Shown in pieces: positions 44,081 to 52,320 of a stretch of 64,000 nt of DNA (position 1 is the first letter of the stretch; every line of letters starts with the position of its first letter). The notes beneath the pieces are model-generated. The model was not told where the DNA came from and made no database searches. It was given only the letters and a program-made list of their open reading frames with translations. A program made the position numbers and the translations under genes. The DNA lies in the NCBI RefSeq assembly GCF_024749285.1, contig NZ_CP087196.1, forward strand, positions 6,138,001 to 6,202,000, in the 5' to 3' direction. This stretch comes from Pseudomonas sp. B21-015 (lineage in GTDB: Bacteria > Pseudomonadota > Gammaproteobacteria > Pseudomonadales > Pseudomonadaceae).

Positions 44081-45008
44081 GGCCGTGGATTTCCAGACCT
44101 TTGTAATAGCCTCGGTCGGCCACCACCGTTAGCGATTCAGCCTCGATTTCTTCACGCGCTTGGTTCGCCATATTGCTCAGTTGCCCACGATCATTACCAA
44201 CGTTGGTCACCTCATGGGCGATGATCAGATGGTGTTTGTCGTCGACCGCTGTTTGTACGTTGTAGCCAACCGTTCCGGTGCCTCGGCCGCTCGTGGCCAT
44301 TGAGCGTGCATCTGGATCGGTAAGAGAGATCTGCTGATCTGGACTGTCGTGGAGCGGCGCCTCAATGTCCTTGAGTTTCTGCATCTGCTGTTTCAGTGTT
44401 TCGATTTTTTCTTTCAGTCGCTCGGCCTTGGCCTCGGCCACTTCTGGCGTTGCCCGATCCGCCGAATCCATCGCCGCAAGATAACGGTCAATGCTCTGCT
44501 CGATCTGTTGCATGCGCGCCTTCACTTTGCCCTGGGTGAAGTTACGGTCGCGGTTGTTGACGGCTTTGAATTTGCTGCCGTCGATGGCGATGATCGATTG
44601 GGAGAAGAGATTGAGGTTGCGGCAAAGCACTACGAACTGGCGGCAGACACTACGAATGGCTTTACCGTTGTCCTTGCGAAAGTCGGCAATGGTTCTAAAG
44701 TCCGGGGCCAAACGTCCCGTGAGCCACATCAGCTCGACGTTGCGCTCGGCTTCACGTTCAAGCCGGCGACTGGACTGAATCCGATTGAGATAGCCATAGA
44801 TATAGATCTTCAGCAAGACCGCTGGGTGGTAGGCCGGACGACCCGTTGCAGCAGGATCGACACCCTCAAACCCAAGTACCCCGAGGTCGAGTTCATCGAC
44901 GAAAACGTCGACCACTCGCACTGGATTTTCTTCGGCTACGTAATCGTCCAAGCACTCAGGCAGCAACGTAACTTGCGTCCGAGCCTCACCCTCAATAAAT
45001 CGCTTCAT
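44049..45008 (-). pseudogene. IS1182-type transposase, C-terminus lost
   Basis: 319 residues of a DDE transposase. N-terminus MKRFIEGEARTQVTLLPECL, the DUF772-type segment DPAATGRPAYHPAVLLKIYIYGYLNRI, and catalytic-core blocks AIDGSKFKAVNN, DPDARSM, GYNVQTAVD and VVADRGYYKG are present. Family members run to about 450-500 residues with a second conserved Glu; here the frame goes into the terminal repeat of an adjoining element after GLEI and stops (GPDCVKTQKLF). Likely non-functional. The right terminal repeat of the IS remains at 45057-45074. Confidence 0.88.
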
Positions 45009-45056
45009 GATCGCCCCCGATACGATCTAGACGATCAGAAGGTTAGACAATCACTG

Positions 45057-45074
45057 GCGTTTTCACACAGCCTG
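45057..45074. repeat. Right terminal repeat of the IS1182-type element
   Basis: GCGTTTTCACACAGCCTG is the inverse of the AGGCTGTGTAAAA-type left ends at 41539 and 43921. Confidence 0.65.
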
Positions 45075-45146
45075 GGCCGAAAGCTGGCGGTAGCGACAGG
45101 ATGCTATCCACCCGTGAAGCGGACACAAAACTCCTCTGAGACCGTG

Positions 45147-45770
45147 TCATGGCGTCCCGTTTCTTCCGTACAGGCGGTAGCCTGGTCGACGACTCAAGCG
45201 TTCGTAATAGTCGCTCACGGCAGGAAAGTCCGGATGAGCAAGCGGTGTTTCAAACCACCGATTAACTGACAGGCCGATCGGTATATCTGCGAGAGAAAAC
45301 TCATCGCCGCTGACGTAGGCCCCGGTTGAATCGAGCTGTCGATTGAGGATCTCCATGTACCTCGACCAGTTGTTGCACGCGGCCGCCAACGCACGGCTGT
45401 CCTGATGCTCAGGCGAATGCCTGACCAGCGACATGAAGGCATAACTCCACGACTTGTTGAGATCTGACGCTTGCCAATCGATCCATTGATCCACCCGCGC
45501 TTTGGCTCTCGCTTCAGTCGGGTAAAGGTGAACGCCGTTGTAGCGCGACGCCAGGTAGCGAATGATCGAGTTTGACTCCCAAAGAATGAAGTCGTCGTCC
45601 TGGATGACCGGCACCATGGCATTGGGATTCAGCGCCAGGAATTCAGGTGTGTGCGTCGATCTGAAGCCAGAACCCCAATCCACCCGCTCAAAGGGAATTT
45701 CAATCTCGGCGCAGGCCCAGAGCACCTTTCGTACATTGATCGACGATGCCTTACCCAATATGCGCAACAT
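45147..45770 (-). CDS. Glutathione S-transferase family protein
   Basis: A 207-residue GST. The thioredoxin-like domain begins [22 protein letters not shown], with Ser in the position of the catalytic residue (SSINV) and [24 protein letters not shown], the GSH-binding cis-Pro and Glu-Ser pair. The helical C-terminal domain has DQWIDWQAS and [10 protein letters not shown]. It lies between the IS remnant and the second MITE and may have been carried with them, though its composition is like the chromosome. Confidence 0.9.
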   Translation of the reverse strand: MLRILGKASSINVRKVLWACAEIEIPFERVDWGSGFRSTHTPEFLALNPNAMVPVIQDDDFILWESNSIIRYLASRYNGVHLYPTEARAKARVDQWIDWQASDLNKSWSYAFMSLVRHSPEHQDSRALAAACNNWSRYMEILNRQLDSTGAYVSGDEFSLADIPIGLSVNRWFETPLAHPDFPAVSDYYERLSRRPGYRLYGRNGTP

Positions 45771-45853
45771 TCCATGTCCTTATCGTTCGGGGTAGTTGGT
45801 CTGAACTACTGACTCTATCGCCGTGTGGAGCGGATTGTCCAGAGTCTGCTTTT

Positions 45854-46039
45854 GGCCGATTCTGTTGAAAAAGTCGGCCATGGTTTGCGCATCAAAAAAG
45901 TACGTGCCCGAGATTGAAATCTTTACTTTTGGCAGAGGCTTCCGGACTCGGATTTCACGTAGCAGCGTGCAAACAAGGCGTTTTCACCAGTCAATGATCA
46001 GGCCGTTTGGGCAGACCGACTTTTTCAACAGAATCGGCC
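45854..46039. mobile_element. MITE-like element, copy 2 (186 bp)
   Basis: Same orientation and length as the copy at 40879. Its 24-bp ends GGCCGATTCTGTTGAAAAAG.. and ..CTTTTTCAACAGAATCGGCC are perfect inverted repeats. Confidence 0.88.
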
Positions 46040-46190
46040 GTCTGCTGCCTGTCGCCACGACAGCTTTTGGCGGATTTCTGCCTATTCTCTACGAAAGAGA
46101 TGATTGACAACGTTCAAATTCAGGGGGGTTTACCATTCGTATGCGGCTCTGAATTACTTACAGACCGACAATGTGCTCACATCTAAAAAA

Positions 46191-46217
46191 TCCCGGATTC
46201 GATTCCACCAAGCGCCA
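46191..46217 (+). other. tRNA T-arm-like fragment
   Basis: TCCCGGATTCGATTCC resembles TCCCGGGTTCGACTCC of tRNA-Thr at 14 of 16 bases; after that the sequence diverges (ACCAAGCGCCA). It may be half of a broken att copy or derive from another tRNA. Confidence 0.4.
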
Positions 46218-46313
46218 TAACTAGCTGATTTATTTATAGTTACTAGTTGGGGTACGCCGAATTTTCCAGTGAACTCCAGACGCCCGAAAAACCTAGCCCC
46301 GCAGAAACATACC

Positions 46314-46334
46314 GTTCGTCTGGTGCCGGCACCA
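46314..46334 (+). repeat. Internal att copy: decayed tRNA-Thr 3' end
   Basis: GTTCGTCTGGTGCCGGCACC + A equals the tRNA-Thr end with a 3-base deletion in the T-arm; followed by ATACAAAAC and a terminator. Confidence 0.7.
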
Positions 46335-46342
46335 TACAAAAC

Positions 46343-46370
46343 AAAGCCCTCGCAGAAATGCGAGGGCTTT
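46343..46370 (+). terminator. Displaced tRNA-Thr terminator, copy 1
   Basis: AAAGCCCTCGC-AGAAAT-GCGAGGGCTTT. The whole stretch from the att copy to GTTTCTGG is repeated at 47290-47359. Confidence 0.85.
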
Positions 46371-46420
46371 GTTGTTTCTGGTGTACGTGAAATCCGAATC
46401 CCGTTCACGCGTCGCAAGCA

Positions 46421-47170
46421 CTAAGCATTTAGCTGTTTTATCCAGTCAAGACTCGCAACGGTAGAACCGGAAGGACGGTATTCACAACCGATCCATCCGG
46501 GATAGCCACGCTGCTCCAGCGCTGCGAACAAGGCAGCAAAGTCGATGTTCCCCGTTCCCGGCTCGTGACGACCCGGGCAGTCGGCAATTTGCACATGGAC
46601 GGTTCTGTCATAAAACCGAGCCAGAACATCTGCTGCGTCTCCGGTCAGAATCTGGGCATGGTAAATATCGAGAATCAGCCCAACACTCGGGAAAGTCTCC
46701 AGCACCTGTTGCGCCTTGCTGAAGTCAGACATGTAGTAGCCCGGCATCGCCTGCGAACTGATCACTTCGATAAGCGGCCGCAAACCCTGATCTTCGAAAT
46801 ACTTGACTGCATATTCCAGGTTGCCCCCGAAGATGCGCCCAGCATCATCCTGCGTCGTAACGCCAGACATGATGTGGACATCCGAACACGCCAGCGCCTT
46901 TGCATAGCTGGCGGCCTGGAGCAACCCGCTGCGAAATTCCTCTTCCTTGCCCTGCAAGGCAGCGATGCCTTTGGTAACGCCAGCCGGTGCAGCGAACTGA
47001 ATCAGCGGCAGACTGTATTGAGCCAGGTGGTCGGCCAGGAGACTTGCGTCGAATTCATAGGGCGACGGGAACTCCACCGCCCGAAAACCAGCTGCCGCGG
47101 CAGCTTCGATGCGTTGCAGAAAGGGCAACTCATTGAATTGGAAACCGAGATGAGCATTGAACTTGAGCAT
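46421..47170 (-). CDS. Hydroxypyruvate isomerase family protein (Hyi/OtnI type)
   Basis: A 249-residue TIM-barrel isomerase. It has FNAHLGFQFNELPFLQRI at the start, then AGFRAVEFPSPYEFD, metal ligands in PLIEVIS (Glu), VGLILDIYHAQ (Asp, His), HVQIADCPGRHEPGTGNIDF and GCEYRPSG (Glu). Members interconvert hydroxypyruvate and tartronate semialdehyde or isomerise 2-oxo-tetronate. The usual neighbours (gcl, glxR) are missing; instead the gene lies alone between two copies of the att/terminator sequence. Confidence 0.92.
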   Translation of the reverse strand: MLKFNAHLGFQFNELPFLQRIEAAAAAGFRAVEFPSPYEFDASLLADHLAQYSLPLIQFAAPAGVTKGIAALQGKEEEFRSGLLQAASYAKALACSDVHIMSGVTTQDDAGRIFGGNLEYAVKYFEDQGLRPLIEVISSQAMPGYYMSDFSKAQQVLETFPSVGLILDIYHAQILTGDAADVLARFYDRTVHVQIADCPGRHEPGTGNIDFAALFAALEQRGYPGWIGCEYRPSGSTVASLDWIKQLNA

Positions 47171-47289
47171 TGGTAAACATCCATGTAGTGATTTATGGCT
47201 TTTATATACATTGTAACTGCTTCATGAACCCCACATTCAAAGCACCTATCTGATCCCGAATGTTGTGTTCCCGATTCCATCGGGAGCCA

Positions 47290-47311
47290 TCGACTCCTGG
47301 TGCCCGCACCA
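47290..47311 (+). repeat. Distal att copy: decayed tRNA-Thr 3' end (attR)
   Basis: TCGACTCCTGGTGCCCGCAC + CA matches the tRNA end with one substitution (CCC for CCG). Confidence 0.7.
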
Positions 47312-47321
47312 TACAAAAACG

Positions 47322-47347
47322 AAGCCCTCGCAGAAATGCGAGGGCTT
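47322..47347 (+). terminator. Displaced tRNA-Thr terminator, copy 2
   Basis: AAGCCCTCGC-AGAAAT-GCGAGGGCTT; probably the original chromosomal terminator of tRNA-Thr. Confidence 0.85.
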
Positions 47348-47377
47348 TGGTGTTTCTGGGCGTTGGAAAACCAGGTC

Positions 47378-48088
47378 TTAGTGCCCCGCACTCTGCCCAC
47401 CATCGACATGCAAGATCTCGCCAGTGACAAAGTTGGCGCTATCCAGATAAACAACAGCCTGCGCAATATCGCTGACCTCCCCCATATGCCCAACCGGGTG
47501 CAAATTACCCAGTGCTTCGTGAGTTTCTTCGCTGTGCATCGGAGTCTTGATGATACCAGGGGAAACCGCGTTCACCCGAATCCCACGCTTGGCGTACTCA
47601 ATGGCCAAGGATTTGGTCGCCGCATTCAAGCCACCCTTGGTCAACGACGCCAGTACCGACGGCACGCCGTCGATGGCGTGGTCCACCAGGCTGGTGGTGA
47701 TGTTGACGACGTGGCCGCTGCCTTGTTTTTCCATCTCGGTGATCGCGAGTTGGGTGATGTAGAAGAAGCCATTCAGGTTCACCGACAGCACAGCGGCGTA
47801 GTCTTCTTGGGTGTAGGCGGCGAACGGTTTGGCGACGAAGATTCCGGCGTTGTTGACCAGGGTGTCGATGCGGCCGAAACGTGCGATCGCTTCACGGACG
47901 ACTCGCTGGGCGATCGCCGGGTCGCCGATGTCGCCGGCAACGGTGAGGATGTCCGGATCGGTGGATGGCTGGATCGAACGCGAAGTGGCGACTACCCGGT
48001 AATCGAGATCACGGAAAGCCTTGACCATGCCTGCGCCGAGACCTTGGGAGGCGCCAGTAATAACGATGACTTTTTTCGAATTGCTCAT
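47378..48088 (-). CDS. Short-chain dehydrogenase/reductase family protein lacking the catalytic Tyr
   Basis: A 236-residue Rossmann protein with TGASQGLGAGMV for NAD(P) and LVNNAGIF. In place of YxxxK, the segment reads VLASLTKGGLNAATKSLA: the Lys is there but the residue four before it is Ala, so it diverges from a classical active site. The C-terminus IVYLDSANFVTGEILHVDGG is typical. ATG 48088 is behind GAGG; a four-codon in-frame extension is disregarded. It is the last gene of tautomerase, DsbA-like pseudogene, SDR. Confidence 0.88.
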   Translation of the reverse strand: MSNSKKVIVITGASQGLGAGMVKAFRDLDYRVVATSRSIQPSTDPDILTVAGDIGDPAIAQRVVREAIARFGRIDTLVNNAGIFVAKPFAAYTQEDYAAVLSVNLNGFFYITQLAITEMEKQGSGHVVNITTSLVDHAIDGVPSVLASLTKGGLNAATKSLAIEYAKRGIRVNAVSPGIIKTPMHSEETHEALGNLHPVGHMGEVSDIAQAVVYLDSANFVTGEILHVDGGQSAGH

Positions 48089-48131
48089 GATGAACCTCAA
48101 CTGATAAATGATGGTTTGAAAAGGTGATTAA

Positions 48132-48787
48132 TCAGGCTTCAACAGGCGCCTGCGCCATTTGTCTCAACATCTGTTCGTAGTACTCGACCGATTGCGAACC
48201 GGACACCAGGTGACGACCGTTGAGCACCATGGCCGGAACCGAATTGATGCCGCGCTCGCGATAAAACGCCTCAGCTCACGCACTTCCCTGGCAAATGCTC
48301 CGGACACCAACACCTCACGCGCGCTCGCTGCATCCAACCCCACTTCCGCCGACAGTCGAACCAGCGTCTCGCGATCGTTCGGGTTCTGGCCGTCGGTGAA
48401 ATAAGCACGCAGCAAGGCTTTCTAGAGTGCGACCTGCCGCCCTTCCTGCAATGCCCACAACAGCAACCGGTGAGCATCGAAGGTGTTATGGAAGTGGCTG
48501 CGCTTCTCCAGATCGAATTTGAACCCGATGGCCTCGCCTCGAGCGATTTGCATCGCTTTGCCGGCGGCAACTTCCTCGGCGCTGCGCCCGTATTTGCGCA
48601 TCAAGTGCTCGATCGCGTTCTCGCCTTCCACCGGCATATCCGGGTTCAGCTCGAAAGGCTTGAAGGTCAGCTCGACCGAGACTTCACCCGCCACGTTCTC
48701 GATCGCTTGCTCCAGCGCCGTCGCGCCCAAGGCGCACCATGGGCACACCACGTCGGAGATGAAATCGATGGTGACGGACGCGGTCAT
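48132..48787 (-). pseudogene. DsbA-family (FrnE-like) oxidoreductase, broken by a stop and a frameshift
   Basis: The N-terminal part is intact: TIDFISDVVCPWCALGATAL with CPWC, and FKPFELNPDMPVEGEN. At 48422-48424 an in-frame TAG interrupts (QVAL stop KALLRAYFTDGQNP), after which the same frame continues the family sequence as far as AFAREVRE. Near 48277 one base is missing, and the rest (AFYRERGINSVPAMVLNGRHLVSGSQ, in two parts) is in another frame, ending with TGA at 48132. Two separate lesions make it a clear pseudogene. Its start overlaps the tautomerase gene by 4 bases. Confidence 0.9.
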
Positions 48788-49005
48788 GACTGCCCCTGCT
48801 CCTCAGCCAGTTGTTTTCGGTACTGGGTAGTGGTGATCCCGGCATAGCCCCAGTTATCGGTGTCGACTTCTTCGATCACGATGTGTGTCAGGTCCGGGCG
48901 TTTGTTGAGGACGCGTTCCAGGGTTTCAGTGATTTCAGCGATCACCTGAGCTTTCTGCTCTGAGGTAACGCCATCGCGGGTAATGCGTACACTTACGAAA
49001 GGCAT
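48784..49005 (-). CDS. 4-oxalocrotonate tautomerase family protein
   Basis: A 73-residue tautomerase starting MPFVSVRITRDG, so Pro1 would be the catalytic base after Met removal. RDGVTSEQKAQVIAEITETLERVL and THIVIEEVDTDNWGYAG are typical of the group. Specific substrate unknown. First gene of the operon with the broken DsbA-like gene and the SDR. Confidence 0.9.
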   Translation of the reverse strand: MPFVSVRITRDGVTSEQKAQVIAEITETLERVLNKRPDLTHIVIEEVDTDNWGYAGITTTQYRKQLAEEQGQS

Positions 49006-49243
49006 GAGGAATCTCCAGTGACCTTCTCATCGGAATGATGGGGAGGCGTTGGAGAGGAATGTATGAGGTTGGGTCAGGGGGATAAAGGTGGGGGCGGGAA
49101 CATCATTAGTTACTTGGTGTAATGACTACGTCGATATTGATTGGAGACGCCACCGGAAAATATGGCCTAACCGTAAGGTTCATCACCAGCGATCAAAACG
49201 GCTTCAATCCGTGCTGACAAACCTCATCGTATTTTCGAGGAAC

Positions 49244-49359
49244 TTGTGGCGAGGGAGCTTGCTCCCGCTTGAGTGCGTAGCACTCACAAATATCGGCAAT
49301 GGTTGTCAGATTTTTGGGGCCGCTACGCAGCCCAGCGCGAGCAAGCTCGCTCGCCACAA
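49244..49359. repeat. REP-variant pair
   Basis: TTGTGGCGAGGGAGCTTGCTCCC (first 20 from 49244) faces AGCAAGCTCGCTCGCCACAA (49340-49359), the GTGGCGAGGGAGC variant of the Pseudomonas REP. The rest of the 430-base gap 49006-49436 has nothing recognisable. Confidence 0.85.
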
Positions 49360-49436
49360 AGGTAAGCATGACTGAAGAGTCTCGCCTAAATGAACAGCAT
49401 TACGAGTCAATCGGGGCTTCTTGTACTTCGTTGAGC

Positions 49437-50114
49437 TCACATCTCGCTGACTTCAAACACAAACGAAATCTTCCGACTGCTCGCACTCCACACATAGCGA
49501 ATGTGCTTCCCTTGCCTCGGAATAGAAACGGCCGGCGGTCGAAACGCGGCAACACATTCATGGCCAGGCAGACGAACGCTGTTGTAGAGCAATCCCCAAG
49601 ACAACGTTTCGCGCAGTTGTCGGGCAAAGGCCTGGGCCGGACCGTAGGCGTTGGGATCCGGGTCGTGCAGGTGCGGGTAGTCGCCTCGGATGTCGTGCAA
49701 GGGTTTGACCACCTGGTTGACGTAGGTACGCATGGTCAACTCAAGATCCGGTTCGTTGGTCGCGGCGAGGAATCGCTCCTGGTGATAACTCGTCTCGGCG
49801 ATGGCCGCGGCCTGGCTGCTGGCGGCGTAGTAGACGCCGAAGGTGCCGTCGGTGAAGCGGCTGGTTTTGCCGATGTGGGTGAACGCGGCCATGACGGGTG
49901 TGGAGCCGGGGCCGGCGATGCGGTCCTCGGGGCGCACACGGGAGAGCACACCGGCTTCTTCCATCAACCGATCATTGGTCAGGGCTTCCAGGGCGTAGGC
50001 GGTGGGCAGGTCTTCGGGATCGAGCACGTCTTCGAACAACGAAATAGGCGGGAAGCAGCTGTTGACGATCCGGTAAGCCCGCGGCCATTGCGGGTCGGCC
50101 ACCTCCGGCGCCAT
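49437..50114 (-). CDS. RES-domain toxin (NAD-phosphorylase family)
   Basis: A 225-residue RES protein: AYRIVNSCFPPISLFEDV, then SRVRPEDRIAGPGSTPVMAAFTH, SRFTDGTFGVYYAASSQAAAIAET (Arg and Tyr/Ser core) and WGLLYNSVRLPGHECVAAFRPP (final Ser/Arg region). RES toxins degrade NAD and stop growth. The ATG at 50114 shares its A with the antitoxin stop (TGATG). A TTG one codon earlier is disregarded. Coupled to the Xre-type antitoxin upstream. Confidence 0.92.
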   Translation of the reverse strand: MAPEVADPQWPRAYRIVNSCFPPISLFEDVLDPEDLPTAYALEALTNDRLMEEAGVLSRVRPEDRIAGPGSTPVMAAFTHIGKTSRFTDGTFGVYYAASSQAAAIAETSYHQERFLAATNEPDLELTMRTYVNQVVKPLHDIRGDYPHLHDPDPNAYGPAQAFARQLRETLSWGLLYNSVRLPGHECVAAFRPPAVSIPRQGKHIRYVWSASSRKISFVFEVSEM

Positions 50115-50524
50115 CAACCGCGTACTCCGTCGAGGTAGCGGCGCACGTCAGCGATGTCGACCACGCGGCCGGCCAGCATGTAGGACAGCGCCGACTGGCC
50201 ATTGAACGGCGCGGCGGTGTTAGGGCTGCTGACCCAGGTGTAGGCGCGCTCGCGGCTGTTGCTGAAGATGATGCTCAGGGCTTTGTGGATGCCCATCAAA
50301 TACGAGATGCGCTCCAGGGTGTCGTGGGGCAGGCGCACGTTGGGCGGCAGGTGTTTGTACTTGTAGAAGGTGGTATTGCCGACTTTGCCCAGAAGCGTGC
50401 GTTGCTGCTCGGCAGTGCAGCCCCAACGCTCCATGAGGTTGAAGAAAAACTTCAGCGCGACTCGACCGGCTTCGGGGGTATCGAGTTGTTGCTGTGGGCT
50501 TAAGGCAATGGATGAGGCAGGCAT
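50114..50524 (-). CDS. Xre/MbcA/ParS-type antitoxin
   Basis: A 136-residue protein with an N-terminal helical DNA-binding domain (VALKFFFNLMERWGCTAEQQRTLLG) and a C-terminal toxin-binding domain (RISYLMGIHKALSIIF, NTAAPFNGQSALSYMLAG and DIADVRRYLDGVRG). Antitoxin precedes toxin, as usual for Res-Xre pairs, and would repress the operon. Confidence 0.92.
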   Translation of the reverse strand: MPASSIALSPQQQLDTPEAGRVALKFFFNLMERWGCTAEQQRTLLGKVGNTTFYKYKHLPPNVRLPHDTLERISYLMGIHKALSIIFSNSRERAYTWVSSPNTAAPFNGQSALSYMLAGRVVDIADVRRYLDGVRG

Positions 50525-51159
50525 GGGGATGGCCTCCTGGGGTTTACGATGTCGTGATTTCAGACTAGTACAGATACGAACAATAATGAAATTTTAATTC
50601 GCAAACGTATTTATCTGTCCCTTCTTCGAAAAGAGCTTTCACGCCAGATTTTCCGCAGCCTGAAAAGATGCCGACACACGGTCCAACACGCACGTTGACA
50701 CCCCCACAATAGGGGCAGAGAATTAAATCGAGAGCGCGAAACCGACTGCCTCCAAGTGGCAATAGTCGGCGTAGGAACCTCGTTGATGACTTGGAAATCG
50801 GCGCCTGGTGAGACCTCTTCTCCCCTGCTTGAGGGAGCACAATATCAAGCACCTTTTCATGAAAGCAGCCTGATCCAGGCTGCTTTTTTTTGCCTTGGGA
50901 AAAGGTTTCTTGATCAACCAACACTCAAAAAACGCCCACACCTCCCCCATCCGGGCCGTTTTTTTGACCCCGATCAGCCGCCCCCCCGCCAAAAAACCCG
51001 ATCCTGTGTAAGCCTCCAGCCATCGGACGCGGAATCATTTCGCTACTAAACTCGGGACAAGCATGCTCAGCTGCAGGATCATAGCCAGCACGCGACCGAC
51101 GCCCACCGGGCGGCAAGGTACACAACAATAGCCAGCCCACTTTAGAGGGCATTACCCAA
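50525..51159. other. Intergenic region between the Res-Xre pair and the LysR gene
   Basis: 635 bases with a single clear feature, the terminator at 50862. A minus-strand open frame with two CxxC-like pairs crosses that terminator and is not accepted as a gene. Confidence 0.6.
50862..50890 (+). terminator. Rho-independent terminator
   Basis: AAGCAGCCTG-ATC-CAGGCTGCTT then further T (8 T in total). No intact plus-strand gene precedes it. Confidence 0.85.
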
Positions 51160-52086
51160 ATGGATAGCAGAACCTTACGCAACCTCATGCGCATCGTGCA
51201 GACCGGCTCATTGTCGGCGGCGGCAGAGCATTCCTGTTTGACGGTGCAGGCGTTGGCCGCGCAGTTGAACAAGGTCGAAGAGCAGTTCGGTTTTCGGTTG
51301 TTTCGTCGCTCCAACAAGGGGCTGACTCTGACAACGCAGGGCACGGAGCTCACGCCCTACATGGACAAGGTATTGGTCGCCACGCGGCAACTGGAAGAGA
51401 AAGTCGCCACGCTCAAAGTGCCTGGGCAGCGCACGCTCAAAGTTGCACTTAACACCACGCTCTCGGCCGACTTCAACCGGCGCATGATCGGACGCCTCAT
51501 TGAGGTGTTTCCCGACTATCAACTGGAATTCAGCTACGCCGAGTCGATGGAAAACCTCAGCAAGTTGAAGAATGAGGACTTCGACCTGGCCGTGCTGATC
51601 GGGCCGCAACAACCGGGGTTACCCAGCATCGCCCTGCCCTATGTGCAGGTGCAGGTGGTCGGCGCTCATTGCGGTCAGGAAAACGACCCGCTGGTGCTGC
51701 TCGGCAACAAGTTTCAGGTTCGGCCGGCCGACGATTGTCCGTATTCCCACAGCTTCTTGCGCTTTCTCGACGCGGGCCTTGGCAACTACGAGTCAGGCAA
51801 ACGGATGATCTATTCCTGCAGCGAGACCCTGACCCTGTCATTGATCACGCAAATGGACGGCCTGGGCATGGTTTCCCGTGAGGCGGCCCTGCGTAACGGC
51901 TTGACCATTTTCCCGGGTTTCGAGGACTCCCTCGAAGTGCGGCTCGCGATCAATAACCCAGAGTTGTCGGGCCAGGCCCTGAATGACGTGGTTGCTCTGC
52001 CGCTACATGAACGATCCGAGCGCGATGTACGCAACCGTTCCCACCGCTACGCTGAGAAAGAGGTTTTTGCTGAAATACGCACATAA
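51160..52086 (+). CDS. LysR-family transcriptional regulator
   Basis: A 308-residue LysR regulator. The N-terminal winged helix (RTLRNLMRIVQTGSLSAAAEHSC, then LTTQGTELTPYMDKVL) is evident; the effector domain starts at TLKVALNTTLSADF. The last 28 codons overlap, in the opposite direction, the end of azlD, so transcription converges. It probably controls the dioxygenase/GNAT/AzlCD operon, though the usual divergent arrangement is missing. Confidence 0.92.
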   Translation: MDSRTLRNLMRIVQTGSLSAAAEHSCLTVQALAAQLNKVEEQFGFRLFRRSNKGLTLTTQGTELTPYMDKVLVATRQLEEKVATLKVPGQRTLKVALNTTLSADFNRRMIGRLIEVFPDYQLEFSYAESMENLSKLKNEDFDLAVLIGPQQPGLPSIALPYVQVQVVGAHCGQENDPLVLLGNKFQVRPADDCPYSHSFLRFLDAGLGNYESGKRMIYSCSETLTLSLITQMDGLGMVSREAALRNGLTIFPGFEDSLEVRLAINNPELSGQALNDVVALPLHERSERDVRNRSHRYAEKEVFAEIRT

Positions 52087-52320
52087 CAACGTCGGAATGG
52101 CTGCATAGAATTCCGGGCGATCGAGCTGCACATGCTGATCCTTGATCAACAGGGGCGTAAGGCTGATTGCAGCGACGATCGCCACCGGCAGAAACTCCAG
52201 CGCCCGGGCGACCAGGGGTGGCCAATGATCAGTGTTCACCTGCAGTGGCAACGCACGCGGCAGGAAGGTCACGGCCATCATCAGTGCGACGACCAGGATC
52301 AGGAACGTTTGGTCAGGCAT
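52003..52320 (-). CDS. AzlD-family branched-chain amino-acid exporter subunit
   Basis: A 105-residue membrane protein with three to four helices: LILVVALMMAVTFLPRALPL, LPVAIVAAISLTPLLI and FLSVAVGTVAYIALG. The FLPRALPL motif is typical of AzlD. With AzlC it forms a branched-chain amino-acid exporter. Overlaps azlC by 22 bases at its start and the LysR gene at its end. Confidence 0.9.
   Translation of the reverse strand: MPDQTFLILVVALMMAVTFLPRALPLQVNTDHWPPLVARALEFLPVAIVAAISLTPLLIKDQHVQLDRPEFYAAIPTLLCAYFSKNLFLSVAVGTVAYIALGSFM

Noticed and set aside
46154..46417. 87-codon minus-strand frame over the internal att copy
   Set aside because: It translates the att copy and terminator stem and is not conserved with the second copy of the same sequence.
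50565..50924. 119-codon minus-strand frame with CPYCGG and other Cys
   Set aside because: It crosses a strong terminator hairpin and has no ribosome-binding site; at best a remnant of a zinc-ribbon protein.
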